Part shown: one piece after another, positions 1-8,331 of the stretch | Layout: every line of letters begins with the position of its first letter | Position numbering within the stretch: position 1 is the first letter of the stretch | Source of the DNA: Woeseia sp. | GTDB lineage: Bacteria; Pseudomonadota; Gammaproteobacteria; Steroidobacterales; Woeseiaceae | Direction of reading: 5' to 3' | NCBI GenBank assembly: GCA_021773015.1 | Contig: JAJFKW010000001.1 | Span: forward strand, 3,145,305-3,209,304 | DNA length: 64,000 nucleotides | Position numbers and translations under genes: made by a program | The notes under the pieces: generated by a model | What the model was told of the DNA's origin: nothing | The model's input: only the letters and a program-made list of their open reading frames with translations | Database searches by the model: none

Positions 1-3
1 AAG

Positions 4-111
4 TCGTGCAACGGACGCCCCACGGTATTCTTCGTGATTACAATGAGTTACGATCAAGCGATCTAACTTCGAACCAGGTGGTCGGGAGTTCGAATCTCTC
101 CGGGCGCGCCA
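4..111 (+). repeat. Left terminal direct repeat ending in tRNA-Arg 3' tail
   Basis: This stretch resembles the last 145 bases of the window. Shared blocks include GTGCAACG, ACGCCC, ATTACAAT, GATCTAACTTCGAACC and the tRNA tail GGTCGGGAGTTCGAATCTCT. The right copy has about 45 extra bases between the GAACC block and the tail. Repeats of a tRNA 3' end around a DNA block are typical of att sites of tRNA-integrating islands, but no integrase is visible here. The repeat may instead belong to a family of decayed tRNA-linked insertions. Confidence 0.7.
80..111 (+). other. tRNA-Arg 3' fragment (T arm, acceptor strand, CCA)
   Basis: The segment reads as variable-loop end GGTC, T stem GGGAG, loop TTCGAAT, T stem CTCTC, acceptor strand CGGGCGC, discriminator G and CCA. 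This matches the 3' half of bacterial tRNA-Arg genes whose 5' end is GCGCCCG. No 5' acceptor, D arm or anticodon arm lies in the 79 bases upstream, so this is a fragment and not a working tRNA gene. Confidence 0.75.
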
Positions 112-117
112 AACGAC

Positions 118-190
118 AAAGGGTGTTAACCGGTCACATGGTTTACACCTTGTTCCGGACACATGGTTAACACTTTGTCCGGCATGAACG
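118..190. mobile_element. IS481-like element terminus (remnant)
   Basis: Two imperfect direct copies of a motif of the form ACATGGTTnACACnTTGTnCCGG lie side by side here, followed by a palindromic GGGACCGGGTTCTACCCGG-type sequence. Terminal motifs of this kind are familiar from IS481-type elements, where they bind transposase. The adjacent reading frame supports this, because it encodes the tail of such a transposase. Only the end of the element survives. Confidence 0.5.
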
Positions 191-191
191 G

Positions 192-281
192 TTAGGGACC
201 GGGTTCTACCCGGACCCTTTCTATATCAAAGTATCCCAGATCATACTCTAAGAAGCTGACCTGCCAGATGTCGTTATCGAT
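192..281 (-). pseudogene. IS481-family transposase C-terminal remnant
   Basis: On the minus strand an open segment of 29 codons contains the string WQVSFLEYDLGYFD and ends at a stop at 192-194. This matches the conserved C-terminal motif of IS481-like transposases (W-VSFMDYDLGYFD, followed by LEP). An in-frame TAG lies immediately upstream at 282-284, and the rest of the gene is missing. It is a dead fragment next to the element terminus. Confidence 0.6.
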
Positions 282-358
282 CTATCGCAGGCCAATGGAT
301 TGGCCTGCGAACAGAGGCTTCGAATCGACAAGTCCTCCAACCAATTATCTATTAAGAG

Positions 359-1666
359 CTACGCGTCGTTCCGCCGCGTTGGGCTGCCAAACGCTGGATC
401 GCGACTGATCCGTGCCGCAACGGTACCTTTAGGCGCGTCGTACCAACCCGGATCGCTGTAGTCGCCGCGTCTGAGATCGTCGCGGACTTTTACTATCGTG
501 AACATACCGCCCATCTCGATGTTTCCATAGAGGCCCTTGCCAGTCATCATGGCGAGCGTGTTCTCGGGGCCAGTGTGATGACCCATGTCGACGTGCTCCT
601 GATGTTCAGCCATGCCGTACTCGCCCATCGCGATAAAACCCGGAAGGATTTTTTGAATTTCTTCTTCAATACCACTTTGATCCACACCGAGGGTATTTGG
701 AATTTCATGCCCCATTGCATTCATGGTGTGATGCGACATATGGCAATGAAACGCCCAATCACCAGGCTCGGAGACGAATTCGATGTCACGTGTCTGGCCA
801 ACACCAATAATCTCAGTCGTCTCAGGGCGCCACAGCGATCGGCGCCAGCGGCCGCCGTCAGATCCGGTGACCAGGAACTGCACGCCGTGCATATGGATCG
901 GGTGATTCCACATGGACAAATTACCGATGCGAACGCGCACGCGTTCGCCAGTGCGAGCAACAACCGGGTCGATAGCCGGAAACACCTTGCTGTTAAAGGT
1001 CCATAAATCGAAGTCCACCATCACGGATGGGTCCGGTCGATACGTGCCAGGATGCAGCGCCCAGTTGTGGGTAATGAAGCAATAGTCTCGATCGACCGGT
1101 AGCGCTTCAGGCTGTTTCGGATGAATGATAAACATGCCCATCATTCCGACTGCCATTTGCGTCATCTCATCGGCGTGCGGGTGATACATGTGCGTGCCGT
1201 GTTGCCGAAGCGTGAACTCATAGACAAAAGTTTCACCGGGGCCGATTTGGGGCTGGCTCAGACCACCCACGCCGTCCATGCCGCTCGGCAACAGGATGCC
1301 GTGCCAGTGAATTGTGGTGTGTTCCTTGAGGCCATTCGTGACCAGGAATCGAACCCGATCTCCTTCGACTGCTTCGATCGTTGGGCCCGGTGTTGACCCG
1401 TTGTAGCCCCAGCACTTGGCAACGCTGCCCGGCGCAAATTCATGATCGATCTCTTCGGCGACCAGGTGAAATTCCTTTACACCGCCTTTCATTGTGTACG
1501 GCAAGGTCCAGCCGTTAAGGGTTCTCACGGGTACGTAGCTTTCTCCACCGCTGGCGGCAGGTTGCCTTGGGGCTTCCTGCGCATTGACTTCGGTGCTCAC
1601 CGAACTTACCGCGGCGGACACCACTCCCGCGCTTGAATAGCCTAAAAATTCGCGTCGTGTTGTCAT
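359..1666 (-). CDS. Multicopper oxidase (copper tolerance/laccase type)
   Basis: A 435-residue periplasmic multicopper oxidase that probably oxidises Cu(I) or phenolic substrates using O2. It starts with a Tat-type signal (TRREFLG, residues 3-9). All copper-ligand motifs are visible: HWH at 120-122, HPH at 162-164, HPIHMH at 255-260 and HCHxxxHxxxxM at 307-318, giving Cys308, His313 and Met318 as type 1 ligands. A His/Met-rich segment (about 346-380) before the C-terminus probably binds extra copper. The length suits compact two- or three-domain oxidases and not the roughly 600-residue CopA. The start overlaps the stop of the TolC-like gene by four bases (ATGA), so the three genes from 3766 down to 359 form one operon. 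Family is certain; substrate is not. Confidence 0.9.
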   Translation of the reverse strand: MTTRREFLGYSSAGVVSAAVSSVSTEVNAQEAPRQPAASGGESYVPVRTLNGWTLPYTMKGGVKEFHLVAEEIDHEFAPGSVAKCWGYNGSTPGPTIEAVEGDRVRFLVTNGLKEHTTIHWHGILLPSGMDGVGGLSQPQIGPGETFVYEFTLRQHGTHMYHPHADEMTQMAVGMMGMFIIHPKQPEALPVDRDYCFITHNWALHPGTYRPDPSVMVDFDLWTFNSKVFPAIDPVVARTGERVRVRIGNLSMWNHPIHMHGVQFLVTGSDGGRWRRSLWRPETTEIIGVGQTRDIEFVSEPGDWAFHCHMSHHTMNAMGHEIPNTLGVDQSGIEEEIQKILPGFIAMGEYGMAEHQEHVDMGHHTGPENTLAMMTGKGLYGNIEMGGMFTIVKVRDDLRRGDYSDPGWYDAPKGTVAARISRDPAFGSPTRRNDA

Positions 1667-3150
1667 TTTGAGTCTCCGTCCGGTTTGTGGTCGCCGTGCA
1701 TGTTGTGTTGCGCATGTGCGCCGCCTTTTTTCGGCTGGATGAGTTTTTCGACATCGAGGCGTTCTTTGCCGATGTTCTGGCTTCCCGGCAGCGTGTTGCC
1801 GATTGCACGAGTTAGTTCGGTGCGCGCCAGCCAGTAGTCGCGCACAACCTCAAGGTAGCCTTGATAGGCATCGTATTCCTGCTGCTTGGTTTCCAAAAGT
1901 TCAAAAATGCCAATTAGCATGAAGGCCTCTTCTTCTTTGGCGCGCGCGCTTATAGCAACTCGGGCGGGCACAAGCCTGTCGCGATACAACGTCACGCGCG
2001 CCCTGGCGTCGGCTGTTTCGGCGAACGCCAAATGCACTTCGTTACCTACCGCGAGCGTCAGTCGCCTCACTTCGGCGATTGCCATCTGCAAGTCAGCATC
2101 GAGACGCAATAATGCATCCTTGTTCTGAGTGAAAATGGGTAGCTCCCAGTCAACGGACGAGCCTTTTAGCCGCGCACCATCGGTTTCGCGCTCTCGTTCA
2201 ATGCCGACCTCAAGATCGCCCAGCCAGCGTGTCCAGCCGGTAACGCCACGTTGATCCGCGACCATGTCCGCGTGAGCATGAGCTGCTGCCAGATCAAGTC
2301 GGCTTTGGGCTGCGAGCTCTAGCAATTCGTCCAACGGCTCATCGCTGGCCAATGGTACGGGCAACTGCGCCGGAGCGTCCCAGTGGCCGTTAACGCGTAG
2401 GCCCATAACGGTTCCGAGGGCAATACGCATCGCGTACGCTTTAGCATCAGCGTCGAAAGCCTCCAGCTGAGCCTCTGCAGCGGCCGCGCGCTCCATCGCC
2501 AACTCACGTGGCGTCAGGTTACCCGCGTCGTGATAACGCTCGGCCAAAGCCGCGGATAAGCCTGCGGTCTTGGCGATCTGCGTACGAAGAACGGCAACCT
2601 GCTTGGCGCCCACAAACTGGTAATACGCAGACTCCGCATCGGCCGCCGTTTCCAAAACCGCAGCGCCGATCTGCTGCTGCACTGCAGCGTACTCAGCTGC
2701 GGCCAATCGTTTGCGTGCAGGCAGAGTGATCAAGTCAGTGAAGGAGCCCACCAGCCCAAGCGACACCTGATCACGCTCGCCAGCGCGATTGGGAGTGAGG
2801 ACCGAACCCGACAGAAACGGGTTGCGGATACGTCCGGCCTCGTACACGTCAGCGACCGCGAAACCAAGTTTGGCATACGTGGCTTGTAGTTCCGGGTTGT
2901 TGATCAGCGCAATGCGAACAGCGTCGTCTGCACTCAGCGATGGCGTTATGAGGCTCGCAAGCAATGCAGCGGTATCGCCGGTATCCACTGTTTGGCCCCG
3001 CTCGGTAATCAGGCTGTCTACCTCGCTGCGGCCCAGATCCGCCGGTACGACTGCGCATCCACTTGCGCCAAGGGCGAGCGCTATTGCCGCGATGCGCCAC
3101 GACCAGCGAGGGCTAGTGCTGATGTGTGCTGTGGTCATGTTCTGGTTCAT
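1663..3150 (-). CDS. TolC/CusC-like outer-membrane efflux protein
   Basis: A 495-residue outer-membrane factor with the two long helical repeats of the OEP family and a lipoprotein-like signal (ALGASGCAVV). These proteins form the exit duct of tripartite efflux pumps. The C-terminus is a histidine-rich tail (HAQHNMHGDH), unusual for the family and suggestive of copper binding. The start at 3150 is chosen because GGAGG lies 12 bases upstream; longer versions would run far into the cytochrome gene. It overlaps the end of the cytochrome gene by 38 bases and the start of the oxidase gene by four. No RND pump or membrane-fusion gene accompanies it, so its partner must be elsewhere or it acts differently. 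Confidence 0.87.
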   Translation of the reverse strand: MNQNMTTAHISTSPRWSWRIAAIALALGASGCAVVPADLGRSEVDSLITERGQTVDTGDTAALLASLITPSLSADDAVRIALINNPELQATYAKLGFAVADVYEAGRIRNPFLSGSVLTPNRAGERDQVSLGLVGSFTDLITLPARKRLAAAEYAAVQQQIGAAVLETAADAESAYYQFVGAKQVAVLRTQIAKTAGLSAALAERYHDAGNLTPRELAMERAAAAEAQLEAFDADAKAYAMRIALGTVMGLRVNGHWDAPAQLPVPLASDEPLDELLELAAQSRLDLAAAHAHADMVADQRGVTGWTRWLGDLEVGIERERETDGARLKGSSVDWELPIFTQNKDALLRLDADLQMAIAEVRRLTLAVGNEVHLAFAETADARARVTLYRDRLVPARVAISARAKEEEAFMLIGIFELLETKQQEYDAYQGYLEVVRDYWLARTELTRAIGNTLPGSQNIGKERLDVEKLIQPKKGGAHAQHNMHGDHKPDGDSK

Positions 3151-3766
3151 TATTTGTGGGTTCCTCCAAGACTTCCTCAACGTGCTCAATTGCGGGCTCG
3201 CCATCTTCATGTGGCGGCGCGCTGCGCTGGGCACTGTCGGTCGCGTGATGCCCGTGCCCTGCGGCGCCAGCCAACAGCTCGCCATAGGAATTCACGTCGA
3301 GCTCCGGCAACGCCACCATCAACGCAACCACCGGCCACAAAGACGCATCTTCGTGGGTCGCGCCCCAGGCCGGCATGCCGGTCATCCTGATGCCATGTTT
3401 CGTCACCCAAAATAGCTCGGCGGGCGTTCGTTGTTGCGCGACTTCCCTGAGGTCCGGCGCCTGCGGGTTGAGTCCTTTGCCTGCCGGTCCACGCGCCTTG
3501 CCAGGCGCCCCGTGACAGCCGACACACATTGCTTCAAAATCGTTAACGCCCGCGCGTACCAGCGCATCGTCGTTCAAATCGGGGACAAGAATGTCTTTGG
3601 CCCGTCGCTTTATTGATGCGCGCATCGTCGTGGACGTAGCCCAATTCGACAAATCGCTGTGCGGTGCCGATGCGCTTACGTCGTGCAGTCCGGAATACAC
3701 ATACGCAACCGCGCCAACTGCAATCAGCAACGCGCTTACCACTATTGTCTTTATGATCGTTTTCAT
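3113..3766 (-). CDS. Cytochrome c with His-rich C-terminal tail
   Basis: A 217-residue membrane-anchored or secreted monohaem cytochrome c. An N-terminal hydrophobic segment (about residues 5-24) is followed by a haem motif CVGCH at 81-85 and a probable axial methionine in GMPAWG (Met131), the pattern of small class I cytochromes. After the cytochrome fold (about residue 160) the protein becomes rich in His and Glu, with HGHH and a terminal EHDHSTHQH, which looks like a metal-binding tail. GAGGAG lies just upstream of the ATG. First gene of the copper operon; it may accept electrons from the multicopper oxidase system or buffer copper. Confidence 0.85.
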   Translation of the reverse strand: MKTIIKTIVVSALLIAVGAVAYVYSGLHDVSASAPHSDLSNWATSTTMRASIKRRAKDILVPDLNDDALVRAGVNDFEAMCVGCHGAPGKARGPAGKGLNPQAPDLREVAQQRTPAELFWVTKHGIRMTGMPAWGATHEDASLWPVVALMVALPELDVNSYGELLAGAAGHGHHATDSAQRSAPPHEDGEPAIEHVEEVLEEPTNNEPEHDHSTHQH

Positions 3767-3857
3767 CCTGTCATCTCCTCACTGCCAAACAGAATCCAGT
3801 CGGATCGCCTGACTAAGTGAATCAGTATCGTCAAACCCCGGTTTCGAGGGCTTTTGC

Positions 3858-4571
3858 CTAGGTCACCACCGCATATATCTTTGCGACATGCACGGTGCTT
3901 GCCCATTTCCCATGCACGCCCTTTGGCACCAGAAAGGTCTCACCAACCGAGTAGTGCGCTTCATGACCATCGCTGTCGGAAAACGTAACCTCACCCTGTG
4001 TGATGTGCATTAGCTCGTGCTCTTGTTGTTCGATGAACACGCGCTCATAAGGCGTTGAGTCCCAGAGCCCAGCACGAACCTTTATGTCATCGCGGACATG
4101 CATTCGATGATTGCGGCAGGTTGGTGCAGCGCTTACTAGTATGTCGTCACCCAACGATGGCGACGAAAATAACCCGGCATCTCGGTCGAACAGTGTTAGA
4201 ACGGCTGGCTCTGGGTTGCTATCCAACGAAGTGGTAACCGAGAGGAATACCCATTTGGCCGATTGGTCGGCCTGCACCGTGACGTGTGCCCCTTTGTTAA
4301 TCACCAGGGTACCTCCGGCGGACACTACGGTACGGGTTGTGTCAAAAGAAAACGTCAATGAACCCTCGATTAGTATCGCCATCTCCCAGTGAGGGTAGCT
4401 GTCGATCGCCTCGGACCCAGTGAAGTTGACAGTGCCTGCGCGTGTCCTGCCATCGTCATATGCAATTTGACGACCCTTCGAAAAAGGGTCATTTTCGCTG
4501 ACGCTGCCAGCAACAAAATTTGTCGTCGAGGCTTTGTCGTCTTGGCTGTTTAGTGTAATGAAAGAGCTCAT
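3858..4571 (-). CDS. Double-cupin domain protein
   Basis: A 237-residue protein without a signal peptide, built of two cupin barrels (about residues 40-115 and 150-237). The second carries the best motif, with HELMHITQGEVTF followed by GETFLVPKGVHGKW, as in DUF861/Cupin_3 proteins. The start at 4571 is supported by AAGGA nearby and by a four-base ATGA overlap with the preceding PepSY gene, so the two are translationally coupled. The function is unknown; cupins bind small ligands or a metal. The tie to a siderophore-type receptor suggests an accessory role in ligand sensing or processing. Confidence 0.75.
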   Translation of the reverse strand: MSSFITLNSQDDKASTTNFVAGSVSENDPFSKGRQIAYDDGRTRAGTVNFTGSEAIDSYPHWEMAILIEGSLTFSFDTTRTVVSAGGTLVINKGAHVTVQADQSAKWVFLSVTTSLDSNPEPAVLTLFDRDAGLFSSPSLGDDILVSAAPTCRNHRMHVRDDIKVRAGLWDSTPYERVFIEQQEHELMHITQGEVTFSDSDGHEAHYSVGETFLVPKGVHGKWASTVHVAKIYAVVT

Positions 4572-5638
4572 AGCATTCCTTCTTGTTGTATGTATTGAGA
4601 ATCGTGTCGCCTCTTGCTGCTGAGCCAATTCAGCGGACCGCTCACCGCAAGCAAGAATAAGATCAGTGCGTTCGTGACAACTAGCGCCGTTCCAGTCTTG
4701 CCGAGAAACTCGCCAGTGTGCAACGGCAACCAGGTGACCCATGCAGCGTCGTTCGCTTCAGCTTTTGCGACGATTGCAACTGTCAATGTGGTCAAGTCGA
4801 CGCCGACTTGATGCATTGCGCGTGGGCTGTGCTCCGGCGCCTGAAAAAAAACGTCAGCGCGCGTATCGTTGCGAAACCGAATATCACGAATGTCGTGCTG
4901 CGGGAACTCCGCTCGGGCCAGCCGCAACGCCGCGTCAATATCGACGGTCGCACGCGACGATAGTCCGGTTCCTGGACCTGACGTCGAAACGAGTCCGCTA
5001 ACTGAGTAGTTGATCGCAAGGACCGTTCCGGTGACTAAGCTGTAGCTGAGAAAAATCGACATTACGATACCGCTGCTGCGGTGTAGTTGGCGTAGTTGAG
5101 CCTTGCGAGGCGAGCGCATACGAACTGCAAGACTTGGGGCACGTTTACCCTTCTTTGGCCACCAATATAGAATCCCTGTAGTCAACATGACGAGACCGGT
5201 CAGGCCGATAACGGCAACGATAAGAATGCCTGGCAATCCAATCGTGAGGTTGTAGTGAATTCTTGCTGCAGCCTCAACGGGAAAGGTCCAAAGAGTCCCG
5301 GAGCGAAGCAACACAGCGTTGCCAGGATCGATCGCCGCATACTGCATCTCGCCAGCGCTTGGCATACGGTGTGCGAAATAGACACCACCCGAGTCCTTTG
5401 GATAGACAATACGTTCTACCGCTAGTCCCGCGTCTTCATGTCTTAGCGACCGCAACACATCATTCATTGCAGCATCAGTCTCGGGTGACTGCCGCATCAT
5501 TCCTGTTGGGTCGAAAAATTGCCCTGCTTCGTATCGAAATGCGTTGCTGACGCCTGTCACTGCCTGCACAGCGATCAGCAGCGAGGCGCACAAACCGCAC
5601 CATCGGTGCACACGCAAGACTTGGTATTTTGGGATCAC
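4568..5638 (-). CDS. PepSY-associated inner-membrane protein (iron-uptake type)
   Basis: A 356-residue membrane protein with the PepSY-TM layout. TM1 is near residues 14-32 with an RVHRWCG motif, TM2 is near 137-160 ending in YWWPKKGK, TM3 near 190-212 follows QLHRSSG, and TM4 near 318-338 precedes the C-terminus. Periplasmic loops sit between. Such proteins often accompany siderophore receptors, where some reduce ferric siderophores. It starts with GTG; no strong ribosome-binding site is seen. It lies about 165 bp downstream of the TonB receptor gene, with a hairpin between, and overlaps the cupin gene. Confidence 0.83.
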   Translation of the reverse strand: MIPKYQVLRVHRWCGLCASLLIAVQAVTGVSNAFRYEAGQFFDPTGMMRQSPETDAAMNDVLRSLRHEDAGLAVERIVYPKDSGGVYFAHRMPSAGEMQYAAIDPGNAVLLRSGTLWTFPVEAAARIHYNLTIGLPGILIVAVIGLTGLVMLTTGILYWWPKKGKRAPSLAVRMRSPRKAQLRQLHRSSGIVMSIFLSYSLVTGTVLAINYSVSGLVSTSGPGTGLSSRATVDIDAALRLARAEFPQHDIRDIRFRNDTRADVFFQAPEHSPRAMHQVGVDLTTLTVAIVAKAEANDAAWVTWLPLHTGEFLGKTGTALVVTNALILFLLAVSGPLNWLSSKRRHDSQYIQQEGML

Positions 5639-5754
5639 AGCATCGAGCTCTAAGCCACGCTTGCCTGGTCGGTGAAGTTGAGAATGCGAATCTCGAGAAT
5701 GGCGATTGGTTCAATAGCCTCGGCACATTCGAACTGTTTGGCGATAGTAAGTAA

Positions 5755-5782
5755 GAGGCGCAACAAGTATCTGTTGCGCCTC
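5755..5782 (-). terminator. Hairpin terminator or attenuator after TonB receptor gene
   Basis: A perfect 11-bp inverted repeat (GAGGCGCAACA / TGTTGCGCCTC) with a six-base loop lies 20 bp after the receptor stop. On the minus strand it is followed by TTACTTAC, a weak T-run. It could terminate transcription or lower expression of the PepSY and cupin genes downstream. Confidence 0.55.
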
Positions 5783-5802
5783 AAATTCAAAAAAGTATGT
5801 GG

Positions 5803-8010
5803 CTAGAACGAATAGGCTGCCGAGAGTCGGTAACGGCGTGGCGCGCCGACCCCAACCCATACGTCCGCGAACGAATTGGTGTAGTACACCTCGTCAAGAG
5901 CATTGTCGATATCGACGCGAAGCTGGAGCCGTTCTGTAGGTTCATACTGGCCAAACAAGCGCACCGTTGTGTAGCTCGGCAGAGTGAAATTGAAACCGGT
6001 GAACCCGTCTCGCTCGCCGGTATAGAGAAGGCCGCCGCCCAATTGCATCGGCTTACCGCCAATCTCAAAAGTCTTACTGGCTTGAATATTCAGCTGATGC
6101 TCTGGCGAGTTGATGAGCGGATCCCCTACTTCAACCACCGCTCCGAAGCCTGACTGTTCCAGGTTGCTGGTTGTGTATTCCGCGTCGGTGTAAGCATACG
6201 ACAGCCACAGACGAGTGCCTTTGTCGGTTTCAAGCGAGGTATCGAACTCAAGCCCGCGGCTACGTGCCTCGCCTGCTGCAAAAAGGAAGAAACCAGCCGC
6301 AGTGGCCTCGGGCCGGTCGTCGTTAACCAGTATGTTGCTCTGGTCTACCTGAAACAGCGTAAGTGTGACCATGCCGGTGGCGCCATCTACAAAGTTCTGT
6401 ACGTCCACCTTGAAGCCAATTTCAGCGGATTCGGTGATGTTGGGCTCAAACTGATTGCCTTGAAAATCGGACCCTGTTTGTTGGCGGAACCCTTCGCCGT
6501 AGGAGGCGTACAGGCTGAACCCGTCGTTGACCCGGTAAACGGCCCCGATCTGCGGTGACACGCGCGTGTCCGATGTACTCAGCGTAGATACAGGATTGGC
6601 CCGCAGGTTTGTCAAATCCTGGCTAAAGTCATCCCAGCGCAATCCCAGCCGGACTTGCAATTTTTCGGTCACGTCAATTTGGTCCTGAATATAGACGCCA
6701 GTTCCGTTCAGCTCTTCTTTCCGGTCCGTGTTTGGACCCGGCACCGGTTGCGCGTACTGCCCATACACAGGGTTGAAGACGTCGAGAAGCAAGTAGGCAG
6801 CGGGGTCCAGGCTAGTGATATCGAAGTTCGGGTCCGACCCAAAAAATCCTGCGCGAAATCGCAAGATGTTGAGATTTTGTTCGAAACGGTCATGATCCAC
6901 GCCGAAAAGCAAGCGGTGCCGGAGCGAGCCTGTATTGAACGCACCCGCAAGTTCGGCGCGCACCACAGAGTAATCCGTATCAAAATCTCGTTCGCGGTAG
7001 AATCGCGACAAGGTTCGCCCATCGACGATTAACGTTTGCCGTCCGAGGAAGTTTGTTTCAGTCATCTTGCCTTTAAAAGTTGTATCCCGGAAGCCAAGCC
7101 CTGCCAGCAAGCTCCAGTCATCTGAGAAATTGTGCTGGACTTCAAGCTGGTGACCAAAGACTTCGGTATCAACGGGCCCATCGCCGGGCTCGCCAGTAAA
7201 GGTCTTGCGTGGCGTAAAGCCGAACTCTTGTGTAAAGGCCACACCGCGGTCGAACGGAACATCTTGCTGGGTGTATTCCAGTTCATAGGTCGTTTTAGTT
7301 TTGTCGGAGATGTTCCACGTGACCGATGGATAAAAACCCACGCGCTTCGTCTCGACAGTTTCGCGAAAGCTCTCTGCATCTTCGTAGAATCCAACGATGC
7401 GAAACCCCACGTTTTCACTTGATCCAAGAACAGATTGAACGTCCCCTTCGATACGGGCTTGCGACCAGCTCCCCAAGGTCAAACGCACATCTCCCCCTGT
7501 CTGAAATTGGGGGCGCTTGGTAACCAAGTTGATTGTGCCGCCTGGCTCGCCGCGACCGTACACAGCCGCCCGCGGACCCTTGAGAACTTCGACCGACTCA
7601 ATGCCGGCGAGGTCTCTTGGACCAGCAAAACCGCGACCCGCATCAAATCCGTTGACAAGAAACCCGCTGGGCAGATTAATATCGCCGGAAAAGCCCCTGA
7701 TTGAAAAGGAGTTCCAAAGGCCGCCGAAATTGTTTTGGCGTGAAACGGATGCTGACAGGTCAAGCGCTTGATCCAAATTCAGCGCGCCAACATCGCGAAG
7801 CAATTCCAGATTTAGCGATTGCGACGCCGACGGCTTTTCGAATTCATCGAAAGCACCCTGGTAGGCGCGGCGGTCTCCTAAGACGAAAATTTCTTCAAGC
7901 GTCTTGTCGTCTTCGCTTTGTGCAAATGCCGGCATGCTCACGAAAGCCAAACAACTGGTCGGCACCAACACGCAGGCCACTCTTATTCTTTTCTTCCAAT
8001 TCGCTTTCAC
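5803..8010 (-). CDS. TonB-dependent siderophore receptor
   Basis: A 735-residue outer-membrane receptor of the TonB siderophore family. It has a signal peptide ending in MPAFAQ. A plug domain (about residues 45-160) includes FSIRGF, SVEVLKGPRAAVYGRGEPGGTIN and a following LVTKRP, the usual siderophore-receptor plug signature. The beta-barrel ends in the aromatic C-terminus AAYSF. The GTG start at 8010 is chosen because GGGGAG lies five to six bases upstream. PepSY and cupin genes follow downstream. No Fur box was recognised. The ligand cannot be read from the sequence; ferric siderophore is the default for this family. Confidence 0.88.
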   Translation of the reverse strand: MKANWKKRIRVACVLVPTSCLAFVSMPAFAQSEDDKTLEEIFVLGDRRAYQGAFDEFEKPSASQSLNLELLRDVGALNLDQALDLSASVSRQNNFGGLWNSFSIRGFSGDINLPSGFLVNGFDAGRGFAGPRDLAGIESVEVLKGPRAAVYGRGEPGGTINLVTKRPQFQTGGDVRLTLGSWSQARIEGDVQSVLGSSENVGFRIVGFYEDAESFRETVETKRVGFYPSVTWNISDKTKTTYELEYTQQDVPFDRGVAFTQEFGFTPRKTFTGEPGDGPVDTEVFGHQLEVQHNFSDDWSLLAGLGFRDTTFKGKMTETNFLGRQTLIVDGRTLSRFYRERDFDTDYSVVRAELAGAFNTGSLRHRLLFGVDHDRFEQNLNILRFRAGFFGSDPNFDITSLDPAAYLLLDVFNPVYGQYAQPVPGPNTDRKEELNGTGVYIQDQIDVTEKLQVRLGLRWDDFSQDLTNLRANPVSTLSTSDTRVSPQIGAVYRVNDGFSLYASYGEGFRQQTGSDFQGNQFEPNITESAEIGFKVDVQNFVDGATGMVTLTLFQVDQSNILVNDDRPEATAAGFFLFAAGEARSRGLEFDTSLETDKGTRLWLSYAYTDAEYTTSNLEQSGFGAVVEVGDPLINSPEHQLNIQASKTFEIGGKPMQLGGGLLYTGERDGFTGFNFTLPSYTTVRLFGQYEPTERLQLRVDIDNALDEVYYTNSFADVWVGVGAPRRYRLSAAYSF

Positions 8011-8331
8011 TATAACTCCCCTCGATACCGTAGGTTTGGACACCGCGTCGCGGCAATTACCGTCATAGGAACTTTATTCTAAGTGTACGTATGACCCTTT
8101 CATTAAATCAGGAGGTCGCAGCTATTGATCCTGTATTCACCTGATTCTGCGCAACTAATGACATCGACTGCCGGCAAATACAGCAGCATGTTGCCGGCTC
8201 CATATGCAAACCTAGCAGCATGCATCCAGATCGTTACCCGAGCATTATCATGATTACAAAGACGGACGTATGTAAAGAACTGGAGCGGTATTGTCGATGG
8301 ACACTCATTCGAAGCAACAATTGAGGTAGAT
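8011..8331. other. Intergenic divergent promoter region (321 bp)
   Basis: This gap separates the minus-strand TonB receptor from the plus-strand DUF4198 gene, so it must hold both promoters. I see no credible gene, no Fur-like box and no strong inverted repeat in it. The only repeated words are two copies of AGCAGCATG around 8183 and 8216. Confidence 0.5.

Noticed and set aside
575-1006. Plus-strand frame of 143 codons
   Set aside because: It lies wholly inside the multicopper oxidase gene on the other strand, has no recognisable domain and reflects codon bias of that gene. The same applies to many long antisense frames, for example 2789-3415, 19485-20081, 37493-36834 and 42663-43559.
8011-8331. 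Fur box between the siderophore receptor and DUF4198 genes
   Set aside because: No sequence close to the GATAATGATNATCATTATC-type consensus is present; the AT-rich patches lack the repeated GATAAT-like units.
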